Below are positions 53,336-61,385 of a stretch of DNA of 64,000 bases, piece after piece. The DNA is from Methyloglobulus sp. GTDB taxonomy: Bacteria > Pseudomonadota > Gammaproteobacteria > Methylococcales > Methylomonadaceae. Position 1 is the first letter of the stretch, and every line of letters begins with the position of its first letter. The notes below the pieces were generated by a model. The model did no database searches, had not been told where the DNA came from, and saw only the letters and a program-made list of their open reading frames with translations. The stretch lies in contig JABFQX010000039.1 of assembly GCA_013141505.1 (NCBI GenBank), forward strand, positions 1 through 64,000, in the 5' to 3' direction. Position numbers and translations under genes: made by a program.

Positions 53336-55144
53336 TTAATGCGTATGCTCGCAGTCAGACAAAAACCGCAAAATACTTTCCCGATAGCGGTAATAATCAG
53401 GATGGCTCAATAAGGCTTTGCGCGAACGTGGCCTGGGCAAATCAATGGTTTCAATTGTGCCTATTTTCGCGTGCGGGCCGTTGGTCATCATAATCACCCG
53501 GTCGGCAAGCAAAATCGCTTCATCCACGTCATGGGTCACTATCAGCGCGGTAACATGGGTGCGTTCCCATACTTCCATCAGTACTTCCTGTAATTCCCAA
53601 CGGGTCAGCGAATCCAACATCCCGAAAGGTTCATCCAGCAACAACAATTTGGGCGACAAGGCAAAAGCGCGGGCAATGCCCACGCGTTGTTTCATGCCAT
53701 TGGATAATGAACCGGCTTTCTTCTTGAGGGAATCAGCCAAACCGACGCGAGTAAGATAATACTCGACAATATCTTCCCGTTCCGTTTGCGTGGCATGGGG
53801 ATAAACCTTATCGACGCCGAGCATGACATTCTCAAACGCCGTCAACCAGGGGAATAAACTAGGCGCTTGAAAGACCACGCCTCGATCAGGCCCTGCACCA
53901 TCGACCTGCTTGTTGTCCAAAAATACCGCGCCTTCGGAAATCGTATTTAAACCCGCCGCCATTGATAATACGGTCGATTTACCGCAACCGGAGTGACCGA
54001 TAATAGAGATAAACTCGCCTTTTTTGATCTTGATGTCAAAGCCGTCCACGACCTTAATCGAGCTATTGCCGTCCGGGGTAGGATAGGTTTTGGAAACCTG
54101 GGAAAACTCAAGGTAGCGTAGTTTATTCCGGTCTGTTTCCTCTTTAACAGGAGCTGGCTTCAATGCAGAACGGTCGAGCTTCCAATCATTGCTGGTGTTT
54201 GGGCGAACATCCGGCAAGGCAGTTTGTGCCTGCCCTTCCGTTTTGCTTTTTTCCATGCCTATAGCCATCAAATACTGTGTGATGTCGGCACGTATTTTTT
54301 TAAAAGACTCGCTATGGTTAAGTTCGGTACGATTTCTAGGGCGTTCTATATCAATAACAAAATCTGGACCCAGCGTCGCATTGGGGCCTGGATTTAGCGG
54401 AATCACCCTATCTGCCATATAGATAGCTTCATCAACATCATTGGTAATCAGGATAACGGTTTTCTTTTCCTGCTCCCAAATGTGCAAGATTTCATCTTGT
54501 AACATCCCGCGTGTCAGTGCATCGAGCGCACTCAGCGGTTCGTCAAGCAACAAAATATCGGGATTAGCGGCCAGCGCCCTGGCAACATTCACTCGTTGCC
54601 GCATACCACCGGATAACTCAGCAGGTTTTTTGTTCGTCGCCGCACCAAGGTTAACCATTTTCACGTATTTTTCAGTATGGGCTTTGCGTTGTGCCGCCGG
54701 CCAATCTTTAAAGATTTCATCAACCGCTAGCGCCACGTTTTCAAAAACAGTCAGCCAAGGCATTAACGAATAGTTTTGAAATACAACGCCCCGATCTGGC
54801 CCGGGTGAATTAATCGACTTATTTTCTTTGAGAACCTCTCCTGAATCCGGCTGAATCAAGCCCGCTATGGCTGAAATCAAGGTGGTTTTACCACTTCCAG
54901 AAAAGCCTACGATGGCAATAAACTCGCCTGGTTTAATACGCAGATTGATGTTGTTCAATACCGAAGTCTTAGCACTGCCTTCGCCGTATGATTTGCACAG
55001 GTTTTTTAACTCCAGTAATGGCATAGTTGCCGATTTATCAGCGTGTTCCAAGGAAACTACCTTCGCATGTTCAGATGAAAAAGGGATGATGTTGCCGGTT
55101 GATTTACTTTCAGCAGTTTCCGTTTTGTTGATTGCTAGACCCAT
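53336..55144 (-). CDS. Nitrate ABC transporter double ATPase (NrtC/NrtD-type)
   Basis: A 602-residue protein with two ABC ATPase domains in tandem. Walker A motifs are GFSGSGKTT (near 80) and GHSGCGKS (near 383), each with a LSGGMRQRVNVARAL- or LSNGMKQRVGIARAF-type signature and a Walker B ILLLDEP or LLLLDEP. Domain 1 has Asn in place of the H-loop His (ITNDVDEA, near 235), while domain 2 has ITHDVDEA-type VTHDVDEA. The two domains are not close copies; they resemble paralogous NrtC/NrtD-like units. It powers the permease encoded just upstream. The ATG follows GGGGAA. Confidence 0.88.
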   Translation of the reverse strand: MGLAINKTETAESKSTGNIIPFSSEHAKVVSLEHADKSATMPLLELKNLCKSYGEGSAKTSVLNNINLRIKPGEFIAIVGFSGSGKTTLISAIAGLIQPDSGEVLKENKSINSPGPDRGVVFQNYSLMPWLTVFENVALAVDEIFKDWPAAQRKAHTEKYVKMVNLGAATNKKPAELSGGMRQRVNVARALAANPDILLLDEPLSALDALTRGMLQDEILHIWEQEKKTVILITNDVDEAIYMADRVIPLNPGPNATLGPDFVIDIERPRNRTELNHSESFKKIRADITQYLMAIGMEKSKTEGQAQTALPDVRPNTSNDWKLDRSALKPAPVKEETDRNKLRYLEFSQVSKTYPTPDGNSSIKVVDGFDIKIKKGEFISIIGHSGCGKSTVLSMAAGLNTISEGAVFLDNKQVDGAGPDRGVVFQAPSLFPWLTAFENVMLGVDKVYPHATQTEREDIVEYYLTRVGLADSLKKKAGSLSNGMKQRVGIARAFALSPKLLLLDEPFGMLDSLTRWELQEVLMEVWERTHVTALIVTHDVDEAILLADRVIMMTNGPHAKIGTIETIDLPRPRSRKALLSHPDYYRYRESILRFLSDCEHTH

Positions 55145-55157
55145 GACAGCTTCCCCA

Positions 55158-56174
55158 TTAAAGTGCGCGACCAAAAGAGAAAATGTTTTGCAAGGTTTGC
55201 ATCACACGGTCGAGGATAAAACCGATCACACCGATGGTCAGTACAGCCACCATAATGCGGCCTAATGAATCCGAACTGCCGTTTTGGAATTCATCCCAAA
55301 CAAACTTGCCCAAACCCGGATTTTGCGCGAGCATTTCAGCCGCTATCAACACCATCCAGCCCACACCCAAAGACAAACGCATACCGGTAAAAATATAGGG
55401 CAACGCTGAAGGAATAATGATTTTGCTGATTTGAGTACCCCAACTTAGGCGCAAGACTTTGCCAACATTCACCAGATCTTTATCAATAGACGCCACACCC
55501 ACTGCCGTGTTGATTAAGGTGGGCCAAAGTGAACATAAGGTCACAGTAATCGCTGATGTGATAAAAGACTTTTCAAACCAGGAGTCATCAGTCGTAACAT
55601 AAGCCGCACTGACCACCAACGTAACAATGGGCAGCCAAGCCAAGGGCGAAACCGGCTTAAAAATCTGAATGAGCGGATTGATGGCTGTGTTGATGATGGG
55701 GCTCATCCCGCATACTAAACCAAGCGGAACGGCCACTAATGTCGCCAGAATAAAACCGGTAAATACCGTAAACAAACTGGTGCCGATTTGATCGACATAT
55801 GTATTTTTGCCATTGTAAGGACGTATCTTTACCTCAGCAGTGGGGTTTTCCAGTTTTTCTTTTTTGACGCGCTCCTCCTGACGGAGGTAATAATCGGCTT
55901 CTTTTTTTTTCTCCGTGTTGTGTTCATCCAGCAATCCCAAAGCCTCTTCCCAAACCGCAGACGGCCCAGGTATAGTGCCAAGACTGGTATGAACCTTTGA
56001 GGCGGAAAAACTCCAAGCTCCCAAAAAAAACAGGATGGCAATGAGAGGTACGCCCATAATCAAAAAAAGCTGACGAATCTGGATGGTCGGATTTTCCCCG
56101 GCAGCAATTTTAACCAGCGGCACAAACCAAGTCAGGCCGCTCAAGTTTAAAAATTTAATGAGTTGGTTACTCAT
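55158..56174 (-). CDS. nrtB: Nitrate ABC transporter permease NrtB
   Basis: A 338-residue inner-membrane permease with about six helices. Family features are SFSASKVHTSLGTIPGP near the start, then FTGFILATLVAVPLGLVCGMSP, and an EAA-like cytoplasmic loop (RLSWGTQISKIIIPSALPYIFTGMRLSLGVGW). It has a charged insert (about residues 80-110, rich in Lys and Glu) that is longer than in cyanobacterial NrtB. It would transport nitrate, or cyanate or nitrite, taken up by NrtA. The ATG at 56174 follows AAGG. It shares the operon with nrtA and the ATPase. Confidence 0.88.
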   Translation of the reverse strand: MSNQLIKFLNLSGLTWFVPLVKIAAGENPTIQIRQLFLIMGVPLIAILFFLGAWSFSASKVHTSLGTIPGPSAVWEEALGLLDEHNTEKKKEADYYLRQEERVKKEKLENPTAEVKIRPYNGKNTYVDQIGTSLFTVFTGFILATLVAVPLGLVCGMSPIINTAINPLIQIFKPVSPLAWLPIVTLVVSAAYVTTDDSWFEKSFITSAITVTLCSLWPTLINTAVGVASIDKDLVNVGKVLRLSWGTQISKIIIPSALPYIFTGMRLSLGVGWMVLIAAEMLAQNPGLGKFVWDEFQNGSSDSLGRIMVAVLTIGVIGFILDRVMQTLQNIFSFGRAL

Positions 56175-56203
56175 AGTATTCACCTTAATTTAAAATCAGC
56201 TTT

Positions 56204-56230
56204 TGCAAGGTGCATACAGCGCACCTTGCA
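56204..56230 (-). other. Intercistronic stem-loop between nrtA and nrtB
   Basis: A perfect 10-bp inverted repeat (TGCAAGGTGC, 56204-56213, and GCACCTTGCA, 56221-56230) with a 7-nt loop lies in the nrtA-nrtB gap. There is no T-run, so it is unlikely to be a terminator. Such stems often protect the upstream message and raise the binding-protein yield relative to the permease. Confidence 0.55.
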
Positions 56231-56245
56231 GGATTGTTTTGACGA

Positions 56246-57643
56246 TCAATCAACAATTTTGCCGCTTGCAACTTTTTGTTTGCCTTTCAGGCCAATCGTA
56301 AACTTGCTCAAGTAGTCGTTAGGCTTGGTTCCGTCAAATGCGATGCCATCAATGAAGTCACTTGAAGGTACTTTAAAACCACTTTCGCTGTCAGCAGGGA
56401 AATCACTGGCTTTAGCTTTGCCTTCGGCGACCAAGGCTTTAGCTGCTGTCATGTAAACATCTGGACGATAGACCTGTTTGGCAATGTCCATGTACCAGGA
56501 ATCCGGTTTGGCTTCGTTAATCATGCCCCAACGGCGCATTTGCGTTAAAAACCATACCGCGTCACTGTAATAAGGGTAAGAACCGTTATGGCGGAAGAAC
56601 ACGTTGAAATCCGGCAAGTCGCGTTTATCGCCTTTTTCATATTCAAATGTGCCGTTCATGCTGTTGGCAATCACGTCATAATCGGCACCGACATATTGTT
56701 TTTGCGACAACATTTCCACGCCTTCATTGCGGTTCTTGTTGCCTTCCGCATCTAACCACATGGAAGCCCGGATCAACGCTTTTACAATGGCAACATGCGT
56801 TTTGGGATTTTTCTCGGCAAACTCTTTAGTCACACCAAAAATTTTCTCAGCACTGTTTTTCATCAACTCATAATCGCTGATGACGGGAACACCGACCCCT
56901 TTAAATACGGCTTGCTGGTTCCAGGGTTCGCCCACACAGTAACCAACAATCGTGCCAGAATCCATGGTCGCAGGCATTTGTGGCGGCGGTGTCACCGAAA
57001 GCATGGCATCAGCCAGGAGTTGCCCTGAGGTATCTTTGGGCGGCTCATAAAATCCGGGATTAATACCACCGGCTGCCAACCAGTAGCGCAACTTTAAATT
57101 ATGGGTACCAACCGGAAAAGTCATCGCCATATTAAAGGGCTTACCTTCGGCTTTATATTTTTCCAGGACGGGTTTTAAGGTATCCGCTTTGATGGGATGG
57201 GTCGGCTTGCCGCCTGCCATCGGCACTTGTGGTTTCATCTGTTTCCAGACATCATTTGATACCGTGATAGCATCACCATTCAGGGTCATGGTAAAAGCAC
57301 TGACAATATCCGCTTTAGTGCCGTAACCGATGGCCGTACCGAGCGGTAGCGGCGCAAGCATATGGGCGCCATCCAGCTCGCCGCTGACCACCCTGTCCAG
57401 CAAAACCTTCCAATTGGCCTGCGCTTCAAGCTGTACGGAGAGCCCTTCTTCGTCGAAAAAGCCTTTCTCGAATGCGACGGCTAACGGTGCCATGTCGGTT
57501 AACTTAATAAAACCCAGTTTCAGGCTCTCTTTCTCCAGCTTCTCGGCCGCACTTACAGACACAGAAAACGCCAAAGTTGTCACCGCAATGACCGACGAAA
57601 CGGCTTTCGTCATATTGGATAAGGAAAATTGTTTAAGCATCAT
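56246..57643 (-). CDS. nrtA: Nitrate ABC transporter substrate-binding protein NrtA
   Basis: A 465-residue periplasmic binding protein of the NrtA/CmpA/SsuA-type. A signal peptide is present (SNMTKAVSSVIAVTTLAFSVSVSAA). LKLGFIKLTDMAPLAVAFEKGFFDEEGL, ELDGAHMLAPLPLGTAIGYGTK and GYCVGEPWNQQAVFKGVG are conserved NrtA blocks. It captures nitrate and delivers it to NrtB. It is not a lipoprotein here, so it would be soluble. The first ATG choice is 57643 (or the next codon). It heads the operon, behind a regulated leader with a terminator. Confidence 0.9.
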   Translation of the reverse strand: MMLKQFSLSNMTKAVSSVIAVTTLAFSVSVSAAEKLEKESLKLGFIKLTDMAPLAVAFEKGFFDEEGLSVQLEAQANWKVLLDRVVSGELDGAHMLAPLPLGTAIGYGTKADIVSAFTMTLNGDAITVSNDVWKQMKPQVPMAGGKPTHPIKADTLKPVLEKYKAEGKPFNMAMTFPVGTHNLKLRYWLAAGGINPGFYEPPKDTSGQLLADAMLSVTPPPQMPATMDSGTIVGYCVGEPWNQQAVFKGVGVPVISDYELMKNSAEKIFGVTKEFAEKNPKTHVAIVKALIRASMWLDAEGNKNRNEGVEMLSQKQYVGADYDVIANSMNGTFEYEKGDKRDLPDFNVFFRHNGSYPYYSDAVWFLTQMRRWGMINEAKPDSWYMDIAKQVYRPDVYMTAAKALVAEGKAKASDFPADSESGFKVPSSDFIDGIAFDGTKPNDYLSKFTIGLKGKQKVASGKIVD

Positions 57644-57671
57644 GGATTGTCCTATTTGTAAAATTTTCACC

Positions 57672-57724
57672 AAAAAAAAGCGTCGATAAATAGCGTGGAA
57701 TCTTCCACGTAATTTATGCGACGC
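57672..57724 (-). terminator. Leader terminator (attenuator) before nrtA
   Basis: Read on the minus strand, GCGTCG pairs with CGACGC at the base (57719-57724 with 57680-57685). ATAAAT/ATTTAT pairs inside it and CGTGGAA/TTCCACG at the tip, and eight T follow (57672-57679). This is a long, strong intrinsic terminator only 28 nt before the nrtA ATG, with no gene before it in the same transcript. It must be controlled if nrtA is to be expressed. Confidence 0.75.
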
Positions 57725-57736
57725 CTTTGTCGAATT

Positions 57737-57778
57737 GCTCAACGATGAGCTGAAACCGAGACTCCATCATCAGAGTCT
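57737..57778 (-). promoter_or_regulatory. Two small hairpins, ANTAR-type antiterminator candidate
   Basis: Two stem-loops precede the terminator. The first (57759-57778) has an AGACTC/GAGTCT stem with an inner T-G pair and the loop GATGAT. The second (57737-57750) has a GCTC/GAGC stem and the hexaloop ATCGTT, with A at position 1 and G at position 4, as in known ANTAR-binding hairpins. The first loop has only G at 4, so the match is partial. An ANTAR protein such as NasT or NasR could bind here, but none is encoded in the window. Confidence 0.45.
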
Positions 57779-57788
57779 TTGTAACAGA

Positions 57789-57807
57789 TAAAGCATATTT
57801 TATGCCA
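57789..57807 (-). promoter_or_regulatory. Sigma-54 promoter of the nrt operon
   Basis: On the minus strand, TGGCATAAAATATGCTTT has GG and GC exactly 10 nt apart, an RpoN promoter almost identical to the one at 31882-31899. Transcription would begin near 57782, giving a leader of about 140 nt with the hairpins and terminator. A TGCACCA half site (57957-57963), an NtrC-like element, lies about 150 bp upstream of the -24 box. Confidence 0.65.
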
Positions 57808-58077
57808 GCATTAAAACTAGCCTTAATTTTATATTTTATTACTTAGTAATCAATAATATGACATTATTTTTCGCAACCACTCAGACATTTTTTTAGAAGA
57901 TTTATCGGTGTAAGACTTGAGAGATTGCGCTTTGATTGTGCAATGACGTGAGGTTTTGCACCATTTAGGAACTTTGTCTGTGTTTTTTAGATGAAAGGTG
58001 TCGCTAAAGCGACGATTTGATTAAATGCCAGTTCGCGCACTAGCTAACCCACCGTACGAGATCAGCCAAAACAAGAA

Positions 58078-58157
58078 AGTAGGTTGGCGGTGAGCTTGCG
58101 AACCTCAACAAAATATACTCAAAAACATTGGGGTTCGTACCTCATCACCAACCTACT
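58078..58157. repeat. Long imperfect palindromic repeat (GTAGGTTGG type)
   Basis: The arms AGTAGGTTGGCGGTGAG... and ...CTCATCACCAACCTACT pair over about 28 bp with a few mismatches. GTAGGTTGG-type palindromes are known as dispersed intergenic repeats in several proteobacteria. The right arm ends in the stop codon of the GH26 gene. The rest of the 58,000-58,155 and 57,808-57,900 gap shows nothing further that I recognise. Confidence 0.6.
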
Positions 58158-59241
58158 AACGCCCTATAAATTGAGCATCAGTCAGCAACCTTGGGTTTTC
58201 TTGGTTTGCCGAAATAAATCGGGAATCAGCTACACCGTTGCGATAGCTTGAATAAGCCTTGTATATTTTTTTCTGATATAAATATCGACTATCGCCGTTA
58301 AGGCCGCCAAATGAATCCCAGTCAACTTCCTTGTGAGTATTAAATAGGCATACCAGCTTGATGTCTTGCACCAAAGCATATGATAAAAATTGTTTAAACC
58401 AAAGTGATTTAGTTTTAACGTTATTTCCAGCTGAAGTACGCGACGTTGAACCAAACTCGGTAATGGCAACCGGTTTTTTCGAGATTGTTCTGATTCTTTT
58501 CAACATTGTTCCAAACACCTGTTCCGGCATCCTCCAGTGTGACCAAGATTGACTTGCACCCCAATTGAAGCCGTCAATAGCGACCCAATCAACAAATGCA
58601 TGTCCAGGGTAATATTGCTCCGCCCGATAATTGCCTACGTCGCGGTTATTAACGCACCAAACCCATTGAACATGAGTAAAATCCAAGCCTTTAGAATCGA
58701 ATATATCGACCACGTGTCGCCACATATCAATAAAGTCTATTGGATTGTTGCTATTGTTTTTGGCGCTCCATGGGAACCAATTGCCGTTCATCTCGTGTGC
58801 CAATCGAATATAAACTCTACGATCATCTCCCGTATCGTAAATGCCGTCTTCGCCACTTAAAAAAACCTTCAACTGCTCGGCCCAACGTTCGATGTAATCA
58901 TCGTGCAAACCTTTGGCAATCCGAACCTCAACGTTTGCAGGCGTATTTTTTCCGTGGGTATAGGGCATCCAGGTAATCAGGGGGACATTGCCGTTTTGCC
59001 ATATGGTCGGAAGCTGACGAATGAACAAATTGTCCATAACGGCTGTTGAATAAGACCAATCCGTAAACAAATTAACAACGGCATGGCGCTTACCTTGCCA
59101 ACTTTCCATCGCACGCACTTGATTCATATTCCAACCTTGGTTGCCGTAATAAACACCTAGTAAAGTGGAAGATTGAATCGCAGGTGATAACGTTATAAGC
59201 AAAGCTATAGTTATCAGTTTAGGGCAAAGGATTTTCGGCAT
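58156..59241 (-). CDS. Glycoside hydrolase family 26 protein (beta-mannanase-like)
   Basis: A 361-residue exported protein with a signal peptide (MPKILCPKLITIALLITLSPA). The GH26 acid/base Glu appears in YIRLAHEMNGNWFPW (near 150) and the nucleophile Glu in VAITEFGSTSR (near 268). A WVWCVNNRD strand between them is also typical. GH26 enzymes cut beta-mannan or related glycans. No carbohydrate-binding module is attached. It is transcribed alone and ends in a palindromic repeat. Confidence 0.82.
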   Translation of the reverse strand: MPKILCPKLITIALLITLSPAIQSSTLLGVYYGNQGWNMNQVRAMESWQGKRHAVVNLFTDWSYSTAVMDNLFIRQLPTIWQNGNVPLITWMPYTHGKNTPANVEVRIAKGLHDDYIERWAEQLKVFLSGEDGIYDTGDDRRVYIRLAHEMNGNWFPWSAKNNSNNPIDFIDMWRHVVDIFDSKGLDFTHVQWVWCVNNRDVGNYRAEQYYPGHAFVDWVAIDGFNWGASQSWSHWRMPEQVFGTMLKRIRTISKKPVAITEFGSTSRTSAGNNVKTKSLWFKQFLSYALVQDIKLVCLFNTHKEVDWDSFGGLNGDSRYLYQKKIYKAYSSYRNGVADSRFISANQENPRLLTDAQFIGR

Positions 59242-59588
59242 GTTATAGATTAAGGGTCACTTTAAGAAGTGACGACTATATGCGACTTAGCCTAAAAGCA
59301 AAAGCCACATTCGCCGAATTTGTGATCGGTTTAACTCTCTAACTCTTGAAAATGTGAGGTATTGCAGAAAGTAGGGGAAACAGAGTTTGGCTACTCTCGG
59401 TTTCACTGCATTGTATCGAGGCGGTTTGTTGATCGGGCATTCAATTGAAGGGCAAGTTTATGCCTTAAATCTTTAACTTAAAATAAGAACGTCACGATGG
59501 CTTTCAACCGGCCTTGCTCGATAACTGGGATGGCGAGCGAGTAGCTTGAATGGAGCTTGCAGAATCTGGGCATTCGTGGCTTCGATGA

Positions 59589-59615
59589 CCCGTATTCCGT
59601 TGCACTTCATACGGG
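59589..59615. repeat. Short palindromic repeat, CCCGTAT..ATACGGG
   Basis: A 7-bp perfect stem with a 13-nt loop (TCCGTTGCACTTC). The surrounding 59,242-59,663 gap is otherwise without a gene. A short minus-strand frame across it reads as VARMKCNGIRVIEA, a translation pattern I associate with a dispersed repeat in proteobacteria rather than with a protein. Confidence 0.45.
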
Positions 59616-59663
59616 CTACCTTGCTACCTTGCTGTTTATCCAATCCTTTAGCCTGCGCCATTA

Positions 59664-60148
59664 ATGTTCCATATCGCCCTCTTTGAACCGCAAGTGCCGC
59701 CCAATACCGGCAATATTATCCGTTTGGTGGCAAACAACGGTTGCTGCCTGCACTTGATCGAGCCGATGGGTTTTGATTTACAGGAAAAAAACCTGCGCCG
59801 TGCGGGACTTGATTACCATGACCTGAGCAACGTTGCCAAGCACCCCATTATGCGGCGTTTGTTGCCGCTATCGGCAATGCCAGGATTTTTGCCTGCACCA
59901 CCAAAGGCTTGCAATCCTACGACAAAACCGCCTTCCAAGCAGGCGACGTGCTGCTCTTTGGCCCTGAAACGGCGGGCCTGCCGCCTGAAATCCTGGACGA
60001 TATTCCCCCGGAACGCCACCTGAGAATTCCGATGATGCCGAATAACCGGAGCCTCAACCTGTCCAACGCCGTCGCCATCATCAGCTACGAAGCCTGGCGA
60101 CAGCTTGAATTTGCCGGTTCACAGGGCAAGCAAATAATAGCCCCATAA
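59664..60148 (+). pseudogene. trmL: trmL tRNA 2'-O-methyltransferase with a single frameshift
   Basis: TrmL methylates the 2'-OH of nucleotide 34 in certain leucine tRNAs. The first frame has the SPOUT-family start [33 protein letters not shown] and [10 protein letters not shown], then leaves alignment. The second frame, 1 nt shifted near a CCCC run at about 59845-59848, resumes with YAAFVAAIG, a [18 protein letters not shown] block, [13 protein letters not shown] and RSLNLSNAVAIISYEAWRQ. Adding one base would give 161 residues, close to E. coli TrmL (157). A mutation in the homopolymer or an assembly error could cause it. Confidence 0.85.
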
Positions 60149-60360
60149 AAGTTACGCAGTGACGGCAGGGCGTAACTCTGGGTTCAAATGAGTCATATTC
60201 GGCATAAAAGTCCGAATAAACGAGGCGGTCACGCCTTTGAACAGATTGCTCTGTGTACTGGTGTGCGAACAGCAATCCGGACACATTCGGCGCAGTAACG
60301 AACGCAACAGAGAAAGCTGAAGTTCAACTTAAAAAATCAATGCGATAACTTGAATATTCC

Positions 60361-60870
60361 CTATTTTGTCTTACTTGACTGGTCGGAAGAAACTTTACTT
60401 TTAGTAGGCTTAGTTTCAATCTTGACCTGAGCCGTGCCATCGCCTTTCATATCGAGTTTTTTAGCGGCCGCACCGGAAAGGTCGATGACACGACCATCGG
60501 CATAGGGGCCACGGTCATTAATCCTGACATCAACTTTCTTGCCATTCTCAAGATTGGTCACTTTAGCTTTGGTTCCCATCGGCAAAGTCGGGTGGGCGGC
60601 CGTCATCTCTTTTTGGTCGTAAATTTCGCCATTGGCGGTCTCCTTACCTTGAAATCCGGGGCCGTACCAAGATGCCTCACCGACCTCTTTTTTAGCAGGT
60701 TTGGTAACCACACTCCCTGTCTGTTGCTGCGTTTGTTTGCTTTGCTCGCCCGAATCTTTGGAGCCACAGCCGGAAACTGCCAAGGCACCAACCAAGGTAA
60801 CTTGTAAGGTACCGACAAGCCATTTATGTGGCGTTATGGCGCTGCAGATCTTAACCATATGATTTAACAT
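60361..60870 (-). CDS. rlpA: RlpA-like lipoprotein with a double-psi barrel
   Basis: A 169-residue predicted lipoprotein. It has an export signal ending in a lipobox (VSGC, Cys at about 35). A DPBB domain follows, with VGEASWYGPGFQGKETANGE, AAHPTLPMGTKAKVTN and VRINDRGPYADGRVIDLS, the full RlpA signature. RlpA is a septal-ring lytic transglycosylase or structural factor that acts on peptidoglycan without stem peptides. It lacks the usual C-terminal SPOR domain, and the C-terminus is Lys-rich. I chose the ATG at 60870. Confidence 0.85.
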   Translation of the reverse strand: MLNHMVKICSAITPHKWLVGTLQVTLVGALAVSGCGSKDSGEQSKQTQQQTGSVVTKPAKKEVGEASWYGPGFQGKETANGEIYDQKEMTAAHPTLPMGTKAKVTNLENGKKVDVRINDRGPYADGRVIDLSGAAAKKLDMKGDGTAQVKIETKPTKSKVSSDQSSKTK

Positions 60871-60930
60871 GTCATTTCCTATCGGGTAAATTAGATGCTT
60901 GGGTTGCCAGGCACACAACCCAAGTATCAT

Positions 60931-61266
60931 TGGGTATTTCCAGCGCTCATTTCACGCCGTAGCGTTACGTTACCCCTAATCTATCGGGTAGGTCTGTACG
61001 ATAGCGTACAAATAGCGGAGATTTGTTAGATTGTGGGGGATTTATATCTTGCTGCCCGATATAACTTAACTTATGAAAACAGCAGCATGTTCGTGTAAGC
61101 AGCATCAAAAATCGGCAACCGCTCCTGTGCATTTTTAGCCGCTACTTTGGGCCAAAGTACGTTCGTAAATATCTTTATCAACCCGATAACACTCACATGA
61201 AGCGGCTTCCAAACTGGCGCGATCAAGAATAGCGATGTCTCCGCGTATGAAGCTTCAACCTCCCTT
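60931..61266. other. Gap before the repeat, no gene
   Basis: About 335 bp upstream of rlpA contain no convincing open frame, RNA gene or promoter box. It leads into the palindromic repeat at the end of acnB. Confidence 0.4.
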
Positions 61267-61322
61267 CCCTTGGCTCCGCTCAGGGAGCGCTACGGTTTCG
61301 TTCCCTGAGCGGAGCCGAAGGG
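61267..61322. repeat. Palindromic repeat, family A (second copy)
   Basis: CCCTTGGCTCCGCTCAGGGA (61267-61286) faces TCCCTGAGCGGAGCCGAAGGG on the right (61302-61322), a 20-bp stem with one bulge and a 15-nt loop. It is the better-preserved relative of the repeat at 3751-3822. Its place after the acnB stop may also give a terminating stem. Confidence 0.7.
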
Positions 61323-61385
61323 CGAAATCTTACTTCAATCTTTAGGCCGACGCCATAAAGAAGCCTTTCAATGGCGTTTAACTCG

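Noticed and set aside
53336-55144. Possibility that the double ABC protein is two fused genes by sequencing error
   Set aside because: The frame is continuous with a plausible linker, and two-domain nitrate ATPases are known.
59473-59661. Minus-strand frame with VARMKCNGIRV
   Set aside because: This is the translation of a palindromic dispersed repeat, not a conserved protein.
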